A stretch of DNA of 11,547 bases from Akkermansia sp. (GTDB lineage Bacteria > Verrucomicrobiota > Verrucomicrobiia > Verrucomicrobiales > Akkermansiaceae). The stretch is taken from positions 1 through 11,547 of the forward strand of contig JAIFNK010000290.1 of assembly GCA_020047775.1 (NCBI GenBank). The letters run 5' to 3'. The translations under genes were made by a program, and so were the position numbers. How positions within the stretch are numbered: position 1 is the first letter of the stretch; each line of letters opens with the position of its first letter. Below the pieces are notes generated by a model. That model saw nothing but the letters and a program-made list of their open reading frames with translations, made no database searches and had not been told where the DNA came from. This document shows, piece after piece, positions 1-6,194 of this stretch.

Positions 1-358
1 CGAGGGAAAACTTGCCTTCAAGGGCGGATAGGAACGCGGGCGGCATGATCTGCCGGAGCACATCCTCCATCAGGCCGAGCGACACCGCTTCAGATAGATC
101 CATGCCGAGCACATCGAAGCGGGCGCTTTCCGTCCAGTGCCAGCCGTAGGGCGCGGATTTCATGTTCCGGATGATCGGAAAGATACGAGAAAGTTCATGC
201 ATGTCGCGCTCGATGGTACGCTTCGTCACATCGTGGCCGGCGCTTGCCATGGCGTTGCGGAGTTGGAGCGAGCTTTTGCCGGGCGGGCGGGATGGCAAGT
301 GGTTGCGCAGCAGTTCCCACTGGCGGGCGAGGGTGGTTTCGTGGTCGGAGCTTGGCAT
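1..358 (-). CDS. WYL-domain transcriptional regulator, N-terminal part (cut by window edge)
   Basis: The frame is open from an ATG at 358 to the left edge and gives the first 119 residues. Residues about 10-63 form a winged helix-turn-helix of the DeoR/YafY kind, with recognition-helix text VTKRTIERDMHEL at 44-56. YGWHW follows at 71-75, then MDLSEAVSLGLMEDVLRQIMPP at 86-107, split here as MDLSEAVSLGL plus MEDVLRQIMPP. This is the usual link into the WYL domain, so the ligand-sensing WYL part should lie outside the window. WYL regulators bind DNA and are thought to sense nucleic-acid or nucleotide ligands; many control defence or DNA-damage genes. The gene starts 18 bp after the stop of the AAA+ ATPase gene on the same strand, so the two are probably cotranscribed. 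No Shine-Dalgarno sequence precedes the ATG. The family call is firm; the regulated target is unknown. Confidence 0.85.
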   Translation of the reverse strand, partial: MPSSDHETTLARQWELLRNHLPSRPPGKSSLQLRNAMASAGHDVTKRTIERDMHELSRIFPIIRNMKSAPYGWHWTESARFDVLGMDLSEAVSLGLMEDVLRQIMPPAFLSALEGKFSL

Positions 359-376
359 GGTGCGGGTTGGTTAGGA

Positions 377-2428
377 TTATTGGAAGCCGATCCGCCGTGA
401 GCGGCCGGCCTTGAGATCGGATTTGGCGATCACCGCTTGCAACAGGCCGCACGCATCGCGGAACGGTTGGAAACGGTGTTGTCTGGCAACGGCCGCGAAA
501 TCGCCGGGGGTCGCGGTTTCGAGGGAGTGCGCCAGATCCAGATCGGCGGATGTCGGCTGCGGGAGCCTGAGATTCTGACAATACGAGGCAAGCAGGCGCG
601 AAGCTTGATCCGGGAGGAGATAGCCGAAGTGGAGTTTGATGTCGAATCGGCGCATGCTCGCGGGATCAAGCTGGGCGATTAGATTGGTGGAAGCAATCAG
701 GATCCCCGGGAAAGATTCGATCTGGGTGAGCATCTCGTTGATCTGGGTGACTTCCCAAGAATGCCGGGTCTGCGTGCGGTCCTGCAGGAACGAATCCACC
801 TCATCGATCAGAAGGACCGAGCCATCCTGTTTGGCGGTTTCGAAGGCGCGGGCGATTTTTTGCTCGGTCACTCCGAGGAAGGGACTCAAGAGATCGGACG
901 CCTTCTGGAGCTGGAGCGGCTGACCGATTTCCTGGGCGAGCCAGTGGCCGAACGAGGTTTTGCCGGTGCCGGGCGGGCCATACAGGCAGAGGCGGGCGCT
1001 CGGATTTCTCCGCAGGTTGGCGGCGATCTGCGGAAGGTCGGCGGCGGTATTCAGGTGGGCGATGTCATAGAGCCCGGGCTGGATCACCTGGATCGTCGCT
1101 CTAGCAGGGTCCGTGTGGCCTTGGGCTTTGAGGATTCCGCCGATCACATGGGTGAACGCGGCGTCCCGGTTACCCTTTGGAATATCCCGGCTGATGACTT
1201 GAATGACGTCCCGGGCGCGGGTGATGACCGCAGGTGCTAGATCTTCGATGCCGGCGAGATGCTCGATCAGTCCGGGCGTGACGAGTTTGCTGATTTCCTT
1301 CCTGAGAATCCTGTCGCGCTGGGCCTTCGGCGGAATCGGAACCTCCAGGATGAAATCAAAACGCCGCGAGAACGCAGGATCCAGTGAATCGATCGAGTTG
1401 GAGATCCAGAATACCGGCTGGCGGTTGGTTTCCAGCATCTGGTTGAACCAGCCCTTGTGGGAGCCCGCCATGCTACGGTTGGAAGGAGAGGGGGCGAAAA
1501 TGTCCTCCGCTTCGTCGAAAACCAGCAGGACCGGCTCATCCTGAAAATACGTCTGCGCCAGATTGAGCGCGGTGAGTCGTCTTGGGGCCCTCATAGGGTC
1601 GCCATCATCGTCGGAGGTGTCGAGTTCATACACCGGGATGTCCAACGCACGTCCCAGCACTCTAACGAGCTGGGTCTTGCCAGTGCCAGGCGAACCATGG
1701 ATCAGGACATTCACCCCGACCTTGCGCCTGGACCTGACCTTTTTCAGATAGGGCAGCAGCAGGTCCAGACTCGCTTGGAGTTGGGGGTAGTCTTCGAGTC
1801 CGAGTTTCGGAGGGGCGGGAGTGACGACACCAAACGATTTCAGAAGTTTGGATGGCTGGTAGGTATCGCGGATGAGCTGTTTAGCGAGGGCGGAGGAATG
1901 AAAATTCAGAGTTCCGATTCGGTGAGGATGGTCGCTTGGCTTCAACAGACCGCATTTCGTCAATCGGCTACTTGCAGATAGGACCGAAGACACCGCGTTC
2001 TGAGGCAGGCCGAGGACCTTGGAGAGAAGTCGGGAGGAATTGGATGCTTTGCCGCCGTGGAGCAGCGCCCACATGTCGACCAGTGGCGACTCGACCTCCT
2101 TGCAAACGAAGAATTCGAGAACCCGCTCCTCGGTCGTGTTGAGCTTGAGTGACGCCGCGAGTTTACTCAAATTGCCCCGCGCTCTTCGAGGCAGGGACGT
2201 CGGCCCCGCGCTTTCGAGGGAGGCTTGAAGTGCGTCCAGCATCCGGGGAGTCGCCGCGACCTTGGCCGCGTCGAGATTCAGGGGGAGTCCCAGGAACTCT
2301 GCGATGTCCGGATCCTCATACTCGCCATTTTTGATTAACGAACTACGGCCGAGCCCGGGAGCCAAAGCGCGGAGGACCCAGAGTGCGAGAAGGCGGTTAT
2401 ACGGAGATTGGAATCGTCGGGGTGTCAT
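377..2428 (-). CDS. Tandem AAA+ ATPase (two ATPase modules, 683 aa)
   Basis: This is a cytoplasmic protein with two complete AAA+ modules behind an all-helical N-terminal region. Residues 1-200 are helical, and about 95-190 resemble a winged-helix region. Module 1 has Walker A GSPGTGKT (245-252), Walker B LLVFDE (301-306), sensor-1 Asn344 and RRFD (355-358). Module 2 has Walker A GPPGTGKT (484-491), Walker B LLIDEVD (539-545), sensor-1 Asn582 and RRFD (593-596). All key residues are present in both modules, so both could hydrolyse ATP. The C-terminus RRIGFQ and the PGDFAAVARQHRF text at 641-653 match what I recall of an uncharacterised bacterial family of about 700 aa annotated only as AAA family ATPase (COG0464-like). 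A remodelling role on protein or nucleoprotein is inferred. The gene lies directly upstream of the WYL regulator gene. The ATG at 2428 lacks a Shine-Dalgarno sequence. Confidence 0.93.
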   Translation of the reverse strand: MTPRRFQSPYNRLLALWVLRALAPGLGRSSLIKNGEYEDPDIAEFLGLPLNLDAAKVAATPRMLDALQASLESAGPTSLPRRARGNLSKLAASLKLNTTEERVLEFFVCKEVESPLVDMWALLHGGKASNSSRLLSKVLGLPQNAVSSVLSASSRLTKCGLLKPSDHPHRIGTLNFHSSALAKQLIRDTYQPSKLLKSFGVVTPAPPKLGLEDYPQLQASLDLLLPYLKKVRSRRKVGVNVLIHGSPGTGKTQLVRVLGRALDIPVYELDTSDDDGDPMRAPRRLTALNLAQTYFQDEPVLLVFDEAEDIFAPSPSNRSMAGSHKGWFNQMLETNRQPVFWISNSIDSLDPAFSRRFDFILEVPIPPKAQRDRILRKEISKLVTPGLIEHLAGIEDLAPAVITRARDVIQVISRDIPKGNRDAAFTHVIGGILKAQGHTDPARATIQVIQPGLYDIAHLNTAADLPQIAANLRRNPSARLCLYGPPGTGKTSFGHWLAQEIGQPLQLQKASDLLSPFLGVTEQKIARAFETAKQDGSVLLIDEVDSFLQDRTQTRHSWEVTQINEMLTQIESFPGILIASTNLIAQLDPASMRRFDIKLHFGYLLPDQASRLLASYCQNLRLPQPTSADLDLAHSLETATPGDFAAVARQHRFQPFRDACGLLQAVIAKSDLKAGRSRRIGFQ

Positions 2429-2515
2429 GGGGTGTCGGTGGCGAAGAGCGTAATTTGGCAGGGAGGTGCGACGGAATAGGTCGCGCTCGTGATACCGTCC
2501 CGGAATGATTCGCTC

Positions 2516-2545
2516 GCGGCATGAGGGGCTGGAAATCCCTGCCGC
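2516..2545. repeat. Bulged inverted repeat (hairpin)
   Basis: GCGGCA (2516-2521) pairs perfectly with TGCCGC (2540-2545). After a three-base bulge, GGG pairs with CCC (2537-2539), giving a nine-pair stem with a nine-base loop. It lies about 90 bp upstream of the AAA+ start, so it could be an operator, a REP-like unit or a leader structure. No second copy is visible and no T-run follows it, so a terminator is unlikely. Confidence 0.3.
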
Positions 2546-2621
2546 TGTCCTGATTCGTTAGCGGGGCGTTAGGATCTTGCTGTCACGCTGCGCGCCGTTC
2601 GCGACAGGTGGGCCGGGTGAG

Positions 2622-2726
2622 TCAGTCCAGCCGCACCATGGTTTCCCCGGCGTCTTCCTCCGCGATCTCCGCAGCTTCGCGTTTCGATTCAAATCCTTCC
2701 GTCTTTGCGATGCCTTGGCGGTTCAT
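2622..2726 (-). CDS. Possible small protein of 34 aa, or a gene remnant
   Basis: The frame from the ATG at 2726 ends in TGA at 2622. It is rich in Glu, Ala and Lys: the second half reads FESKREAAEIAEEDAGETM, then VRLD. The frame stays open for ten more codons upstream of the ATG, so this may be the tail of a longer lost gene. Codons have the G/C-ending style of the neighbourhood. No Shine-Dalgarno sequence is seen and I do not recognise the family. It could be chance, which is why confidence is low. Confidence 0.2.
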   Translation of the reverse strand: MNRQGIAKTEGFESKREAAEIAEEDAGETMVRLD

Positions 2727-2806
2727 TTTCTTTGGCTTGCCATGAGCCGTCCGGCCTCAGGGCGAGTCAGCGACGGTCACAGACACGCCGCTACAGGGTG
2801 GGGGGA

Positions 2807-2923
2807 TTAGATCGTGCGGATCGTGGAACCGGTGCGGATGTTCACCACGCGGACGCGGCCATTGGCTTGAGTGAGGTGGAACGAATCCAGCCTGGTGGCA
2901 GTTCCCGCATCCGAAATCCGCGC
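2807..2923 (-). pseudogene. Orphan C-terminal fragment of an unrecognised protein
   Basis: A minus-strand frame runs 38 codons between a TGA (2924-2926) and a TAA at 2807 without any ATG. It ends in a plausible beta-rich tail, FHLTQANGRVRVV followed by NIRTGSTIRTI. Codon third positions are mostly G or C, as in real genes here. The lack of a start and the A/T-rich sequence directly upstream suggest that only the 3' end of a gene survives. I cannot name the parent family. Confidence 0.25.
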
Positions 2924-3044
2924 TCAAAAAATAATTGAAAATTTCCCTACCCACCCCCGCTATTTGTCCCACCCCTCCTGCTACGGTGGGCGCATGACTG
3001 AATCCAAGCACACGAATACCCCGCTTCCCAGTCGTTGAAAATTT

Positions 3045-3100
3045 GCAGGCGGTCCCTAATGGACCAGCCCCCCTCCGATGGTTCGCTTCGGGCCGCCTGC
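3045..3100 (+). promoter_or_regulatory. Structured leader (possible three-way junction) before the 3151 gene
   Basis: GCAGGCGG (3045-3052) is the exact reverse complement of CCGCCTGC (3093-3100). Between them lie a small hairpin, GGTCC (3051-3055) with GGACC (3061-3065) around the loop CTAAT, and a second one, CCGA with TCGG (3075-3091 region). The outer stem and first hairpin share two bases, so the two forms partly compete. The element ends 50 bp before the ATG at 3151, which suits a leader RNA or an operator. It resembles no riboswitch class that I know. Confidence 0.35.
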
Positions 3101-3150
3101 ATCCATCCTCTTCTATCTTCCCTATCCGAAACCAATCAGCTTCCATCCTC

Positions 3151-4194
3151 ATGTCCAAACAAAAGACCAACAAGACCGTCCGTAATTCCCCGCCGCTCGT
3201 CACCCTGCTCAGGGAACTCGTCGTCCCCGCGTTCGAGGAACAATTCAACCCGGCCGAGGATGCTCCCGGGTTCGAATTGATCGATCCGGAATCCGGCGAG
3301 CCTCCGTTCGTGCGCGGCGAATTGGGCGGGGGCCGTCTCGTCCACGTCCAGGCGTTGCCGCTAGATGAGATGCGGTCGATCCTGCGGATCAGCCTTCTCG
3401 CCGGCCATTTCATCGACAGCGCTTCAGGTCCGGCCCTGCTCGTCGGCAACCTTTTGGAGCTCAGCCCCTTCCATGTCCGTGCCGATTTCCAGCTCGGGTA
3501 TCACGGGCGGATGAGCGTGGGTTGCGACCTCATGGTGCGCGCCGACGACGCCGCGATCGTCCGCCACCGGCTCGGCGAGTTGGCGCAATTGGCGGATGAC
3601 TTCGAGTGGTTCTTCCCGCTGCGCATGCCGACCCGCTTGACCTGGCAGCAGGTCGCCGGCCTCGAAATCGACTGGGAGGATCTCCCCCACAATGACCTCG
3701 CCGGGTTTCTCGACGAGGGGCTGCAAGTGCCGACAGCCGAGCGCACGCCGCTGGTCTTGCTGCGACTCGCCCGGGGACTTGGCCGCTGGCAGGATGTCCT
3801 GCAGTTGCTGCGCGAACACCCGGCCGACTTTCCACGCAAGGAGTGGGCTCCGCTGAAATGCATGGCCTGCCGCCAGCTCCACCGTTGGCTGCCCGCCATC
3901 CGCGCGGCGAAGGAAGGCGGCATCCGCCACGGCCGCTATCCCGGCGCGAAGTGGCTCAGCCCGTCCTACGTGATCGCGATGATCGAAGGCGGTGACGACA
4001 TCGAGGCGCTACGGTTCTTGGGGAAACCCGCCGAGGGCGAGCCCGGCTTCTATCCGTGGCTGCGCGGCTTGGCCCTGCACCGCGCCGGCGACTGCGAACA
4101 GGCATCCACGTCGTTTTCCTCCTACTTCTTGAACTGGCCGGGCGACGTGCTTGGTGTCGCTGCCACCCACACGATCGCGCCGGACGACGAATAA
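3151..4194 (+). CDS. Uncharacterised 347-aa protein, alpha/beta domain plus TPR-like helical half
   Basis: I do not recognise a named family. Residues about 15-160 alternate hydrophobic strands and helices, with text such as FELIDPESGEPPFVRGEL, and remind me weakly of the YbjN/type III chaperone-like fold. Residues about 180-335 are helical with paired-helix spacing like TPR or SEL1 repeats (LVLLRLARGLGRWQDVLQLL; WLRGLALHRAGDCEQA). There is no signal peptide or membrane segment, so the protein is probably cytoplasmic. The open frame extends upstream to a TTG at 3043, but that part would read through the structured leader and has poor protein character, so I chose the ATG at 3151. There is no Shine-Dalgarno sequence. 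A 61-aa gene follows after 42 bp on the same strand, suggesting an operon. The coding call is firm; the function is unknown. Confidence 0.8.
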   Translation: MSKQKTNKTVRNSPPLVTLLRELVVPAFEEQFNPAEDAPGFELIDPESGEPPFVRGELGGGRLVHVQALPLDEMRSILRISLLAGHFIDSASGPALLVGNLLELSPFHVRADFQLGYHGRMSVGCDLMVRADDAAIVRHRLGELAQLADDFEWFFPLRMPTRLTWQQVAGLEIDWEDLPHNDLAGFLDEGLQVPTAERTPLVLLRLARGLGRWQDVLQLLREHPADFPRKEWAPLKCMACRQLHRWLPAIRAAKEGGIRHGRYPGAKWLSPSYVIAMIEGGDDIEALRFLGKPAEGEPGFYPWLRGLALHRAGDCEQASTSFSSYFLNWPGDVLGVAATHTIAPDDE

Positions 4195-4236
4195 ACCGCT
4201 CCCGCCACTCCCTTGAAACCTCAATCCCACCGAACC

Positions 4237-4422
4237 ATGGGCTTCTTCAAACGATTCAAAAAACGCCAACCGGAGGCGGATGACGACTGCCAGCACCTGT
4301 CAGCCTTGGGAGATGACGAACACGCATGGGACGGCCTCGACGACGACCAGCTGAAACAGATCCTATCGGTGAAATTCATCGAGTACGGAGCGACCCAGGA
4401 CGGCTCACGGATTTTGGAATAG
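4237..4422 (+). CDS. Small charged protein, 61 aa, unknown function
   Basis: The protein starts MGFFKRFKKRQ, a basic amphipathic head that might touch membranes, and continues acidic (DDDCQHLSALGDDEHAWDGL) before LKQILSVKFIEYG. It lies 42 bp downstream of the 347-aa gene on the same strand and is probably cotranscribed. An in-frame TTG at 4213 is possible, but the ATG at 4237 gives the more natural start. Its last codons and TAG stop (4420-4422) lie on the opposite strand of the decayed HNH nuclease gene, so the original C-terminus may have been replaced by rearrangement. The family is not recognised. Confidence 0.6.
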   Translation: MGFFKRFKKRQPEADDDCQHLSALGDDEHAWDGLDDDQLKQILSVKFIEYGATQDGSRILE

Positions 4423-4609
4423 CCGTCCACAGCCCGGCGTCGAACGTCCAGTGGACATCGGGAGTGAGGGCGAGGCCGTTGCGGGGATCGCCATTGCCGC
4501 TGTCACCGGATTCGATCAGGTCGATGACGGTGAGCAACATCAGCGGCTTGTGGGGTGTAATGCCGCGTGTCCCGGTGCGGGCGACGTTGAGGTTGGCGAG
4601 TTTGCCGAG
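4376..4609 (-). pseudogene. HNH endonuclease remnant with internal deletion
   Basis: The minus frame opens just after a TGA (4610-4612), has no ATG at its head, and encodes 77 residues. Residues 1-33 (LNVARTG, then HKPLMLLTVIDLIE) match the N-terminal region of restriction-type HNH endonucleases, where text like HKPVLLLALLDLIE is usual. Residues 41-65 (DPRNGLALTPDVHWTFDAGLW) match the C-terminal HNH core, where NGLAL...HW.FD.G.. carries the final catalytic and metal ligands. In full-length relatives a long stretch lies between these blocks; here they are about seven residues apart, in frame, so the middle with the first HNH histidine is gone. The tail after AIP is unrelated sequence. The gene cannot encode an active nuclease. 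Confidence 0.65.
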
Positions 4610-4659
4610 TCAGCAGTGAGAGAGAGTTTGCAAGGTTTAAGTTTCCAGGAAGTTTCAGA

Positions 4660-4711
4660 GCGAGACGCTCCGGCAACGGTCTGCGGCGAGACGCCACAGC
4701 CACGCGAGACG
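4660..4711. repeat. Three copies of GCGAGACG
   Basis: GCGAGACG occurs at 4660-4667, 4686-4693 and 4704-4711. The middle copy sits in GGCGAGACGCC, which can fold as a four-pair hairpin. The spacing is uneven (26 and 18 bp), so this is not a CRISPR array. It lies in non-coding sequence between two gene remnants and looks like a degenerate intergenic repeat. Confidence 0.3.
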
Positions 4712-4724
4712 GCTTTGTTTGCAA

Positions 4725-5192
4725 CTACGCCGGTCCAAGAACGCCGGAACCACTTAAAACTATGAGAAGGTGGGGTGGGCGCGCCAGGCGGTCGGGCCCT
4801 ACCTGGGTGGCGATCTCCAACGGCTCCGCCTGGAGGCGGATCAAAAGTGATGCGAAAATGCCAAGATAGCGCTCGAACCGCAAGGCGGGGGCGCACTCGA
4901 CATAGACGCGGAGGATGACCGGGAGTTCGCCTAGCAGGCTGCGGTGAACGGTGAAGTGGCCTTCCCGGGGATCGAGGAAGCCGAAATCGAGTTGGGCGGT
5001 GGCGACTTCCAATTCGTCCGAGTCGCCGGCGGCGAACATGAGTTCGCGGGCTTTTTCCTCGGCGCTGGCGTAGCTGCCGAAAAAGGCGCGAAGGTCGCGC
5101 TGGAGGCGGAAGAAAAGCTGGTTGAACGGGATCTTGCGACGGAGCCGGGCGGCGGCGATGAATACTAACAAATCCTCTTTCCGGCGCCGGCG
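4725..5192 (-). pseudogene. Fragment resembling DNA phosphorothioation-associated putative methyltransferase
   Basis: An open minus frame carries RRRKEDLLVFIAAARL, then FRLQRDLRAFFGSYASA, ARELMFAAGD, and later VHRSLLGELPVILRVYVECA. This order and spacing match my recollection of the family called DNA phosphorothioation-associated putative methyltransferase (TIGR04096), where KEDLLVY, LQRDVRAFFGSY, LLFAAGD and LPPLLRVYEGCA occur in line. Recognisable similarity spans about 5192 to 4875; the sequence down to the stop at 4725 does not match. The part before 5192 is the antisense or tail region of the neighbouring DUF2809 gene and not part of this protein. Full-length relatives have several hundred residues, so both ends are missing here. 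No dndBCDE genes are visible nearby. The family call is from memory and moderate. Confidence 0.5.
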
Positions 5193-5247
5193 GGGGGCGG
5201 TGAAGGCCGGCTCTGCGGTGGCAGTTGCGTGGTGACCTCGTTGACGC

Positions 5248-5673
5248 TCAGTCCCGCAAGCGCCACTCCACCAACGCGCCGAGAGCAATCCCCACGGCGT
5301 AGGCGGGCAAGTCGGGCCAGTTGAAGGTGTTTCCTAACACCAGCCGTCCCGGGATTGTGGCGCGCACCGCGTCGAGCCACGGCGCGTGATAGATTTGGGA
5401 GAATTCGACTCCCCACGAAAAGGTCAGCGCCAGCAGGGCGACGATCAACGTTGATGCCCGGGGCATCAGGAATCCGAAACCCACGAACACCATCAGTGCC
5501 CACAGCGCGTCGCCACCGTAGTTCGACAAGTCCGGCGGCAGGGGGATGAAACCCGAACGCCACAGTAGCCCTGCCGCGACTACGGCGAGTGCCAGGGCCA
5601 CATACAGCAACCGGTTCCGTGAGGCAGTCGATGTTTGTTTCCGGGCGGGCCGGATATGAAGGCGGTGCTGCAT
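5248..5673 (-). CDS. DUF2809 family membrane protein
   Basis: From the ATG at 5673 the gene encodes 141 residues with four hydrophobic helices, at about 21-38, 52-70, 75-90 and 118-135 in this numbering. The family signatures are intact: YGGDALWALMVF in helix 2, VEFSQIYHAPWLDAVRATIP before helix 4, then GRLVLG and NWPDLPAYAVG. DUF2809 proteins are small inner-membrane proteins of unknown function, distantly like VanZ. An in-frame ATG at 5739 would add 22 residues; I prefer 5673 because relatives usually begin shortly before the first helix. Neither start has a Shine-Dalgarno sequence. It is divergent from the membrane-protein gene at 5803 and appears intact between decayed neighbours. Confidence 0.8.
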   Translation of the reverse strand: MQHRLHIRPARKQTSTASRNRLLYVALALAVVAAGLLWRSGFIPLPPDLSNYGGDALWALMVFVGFGFLMPRASTLIVALLALTFSWGVEFSQIYHAPWLDAVRATIPGRLVLGNTFNWPDLPAYAVGIALGALVEWRLRD

Positions 5674-5802
5674 GGGCGGGCGGACGTTGTAGCCGGGCGA
5701 CCAGTAGCCCGGCAAGCGGGACGGCTCGCAGACATCCATTTCATCGAAAATTCACCAGGAGTTCGTCAGGCCTGCACGCAGCCGCGCGATCGTCGCCCCG
5801 CT

Positions 5803-6084
5803 ATGAAAGAAAACATTGTGATACCCATCAAGATCGAGCGACTGAAACTATGGACCCGTTGGACACTGGAAGCGACAAGCTGGCTGATCTGCCTTGGCCT
5901 ACTGGCTGTGAGTGGGGCCATTGCCGGTCTTGCCGCACTGGTCTGGCTGATCTCGGACTCCGAAGTCATTCTCACACTCGGACTCGGCAGTAGCCTCGTG
6001 CTCGGACTGTCTGGAGTGTGGCACTTGCTGCGCCAGCTTGACCGGGCCGTCAAACAACTGCGACGCGAAACGCCAGTGGCCTGA
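5803..6084 (+). CDS. Small two-helix membrane protein, 93 aa
   Basis: The protein MKENIVIPIK... has two clear membrane segments, at about residues 25-49 (SWLICLGLLAVSGAIAGL, then AALVWLI) and 54-74 (EVILTLGLGSSLVLGLSGV). A basic amphipathic tail follows (LLRQLDRAVKQLRRE), which should lie in the cytoplasm. The frame extends upstream to 5635, but that part has no protein character and overlaps the divergent DUF2809 gene. The ATG at 5803 is therefore the better start. I do not recognise a family; the topology is like small YiaA or phage-holin-sized proteins but lacks their motifs. Confidence 0.6.
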   Translation: MKENIVIPIKIERLKLWTRWTLEATSWLICLGLLAVSGAIAGLAALVWLISDSEVILTLGLGSSLVLGLSGVWHLLRQLDRAVKQLRRETPVA

Positions 6085-6194
6085 TGGAGCGGTCGTGCGT
6101 GAGCCACCGCGATCATGTGCCAGCTGCCACGGATGTGGCGCATCGTTTCTCGTTGCCCGACGCCTTGGCTTTGGCAAATTGTTACCATGTGTAA
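6084..6194 (+). CDS. Possible 36-aa ORF overlapping the previous stop
   Basis: An ATG overlaps the TGA of the 93-aa gene (TGATG at 6082-6086), the arrangement used for translational coupling. The frame ends at 6194, a few bases into the SRAP remnant. Its end reads VAHRFSLPDALALANCYHV, which weakly recalls the SLPDALHLA helix of PIN-domain toxins. It is too short for a domain and could be a remnant or chance. Confidence 0.18.
   Translation: MERSCVSHRDHVPAATDVAHRFSLPDALALANCYHV

Larger units (their letters stand above)
2429..3150. other. Long intergenic region with only scraps of coding sequence
   Basis: About 720 bp separate the divergently oriented AAA+ gene (minus) and the 3151 gene (plus), so promoters for both should lie here. 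I see no full-length gene. The region holds a bulged hairpin (2516-2545), two short minus-strand frames with the local codon style (2622-2726 and 2807-2923), an A/T-rich patch (about 2923-2946) and a structured leader (3045-3100). I could not assign a convincing -35/-10 pair to either flanking gene. Confidence 0.6.

Noticed and set aside
2551..2572. GTTAG-containing pair that could look like an integron attC core
   Set aside because: The bases after GTT do not fit the core consensus and no partner sites or integrase are present.
3043..3150. TTG start giving 36 extra residues to the 3151 protein
   Set aside because: This part reads through the strong inverted repeat, lacks protein-like composition and has no ribosome site; the ATG at 3151 is simpler.
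2757..3449. Long minus-strand open frame (230 codons)
   Set aside because: It covers the leader and first third of the plus-strand 3151 gene in antisense, has no recognisable domain and has low-complexity Arg/Ser/Pro text. The plus frame is the better coding sequence.
5193..5288. N-terminal extension of the phosphorothioation-type fragment
   Set aside because: It overlaps the end of the DUF2809 gene and reads as basic low-complexity text unlike the family.
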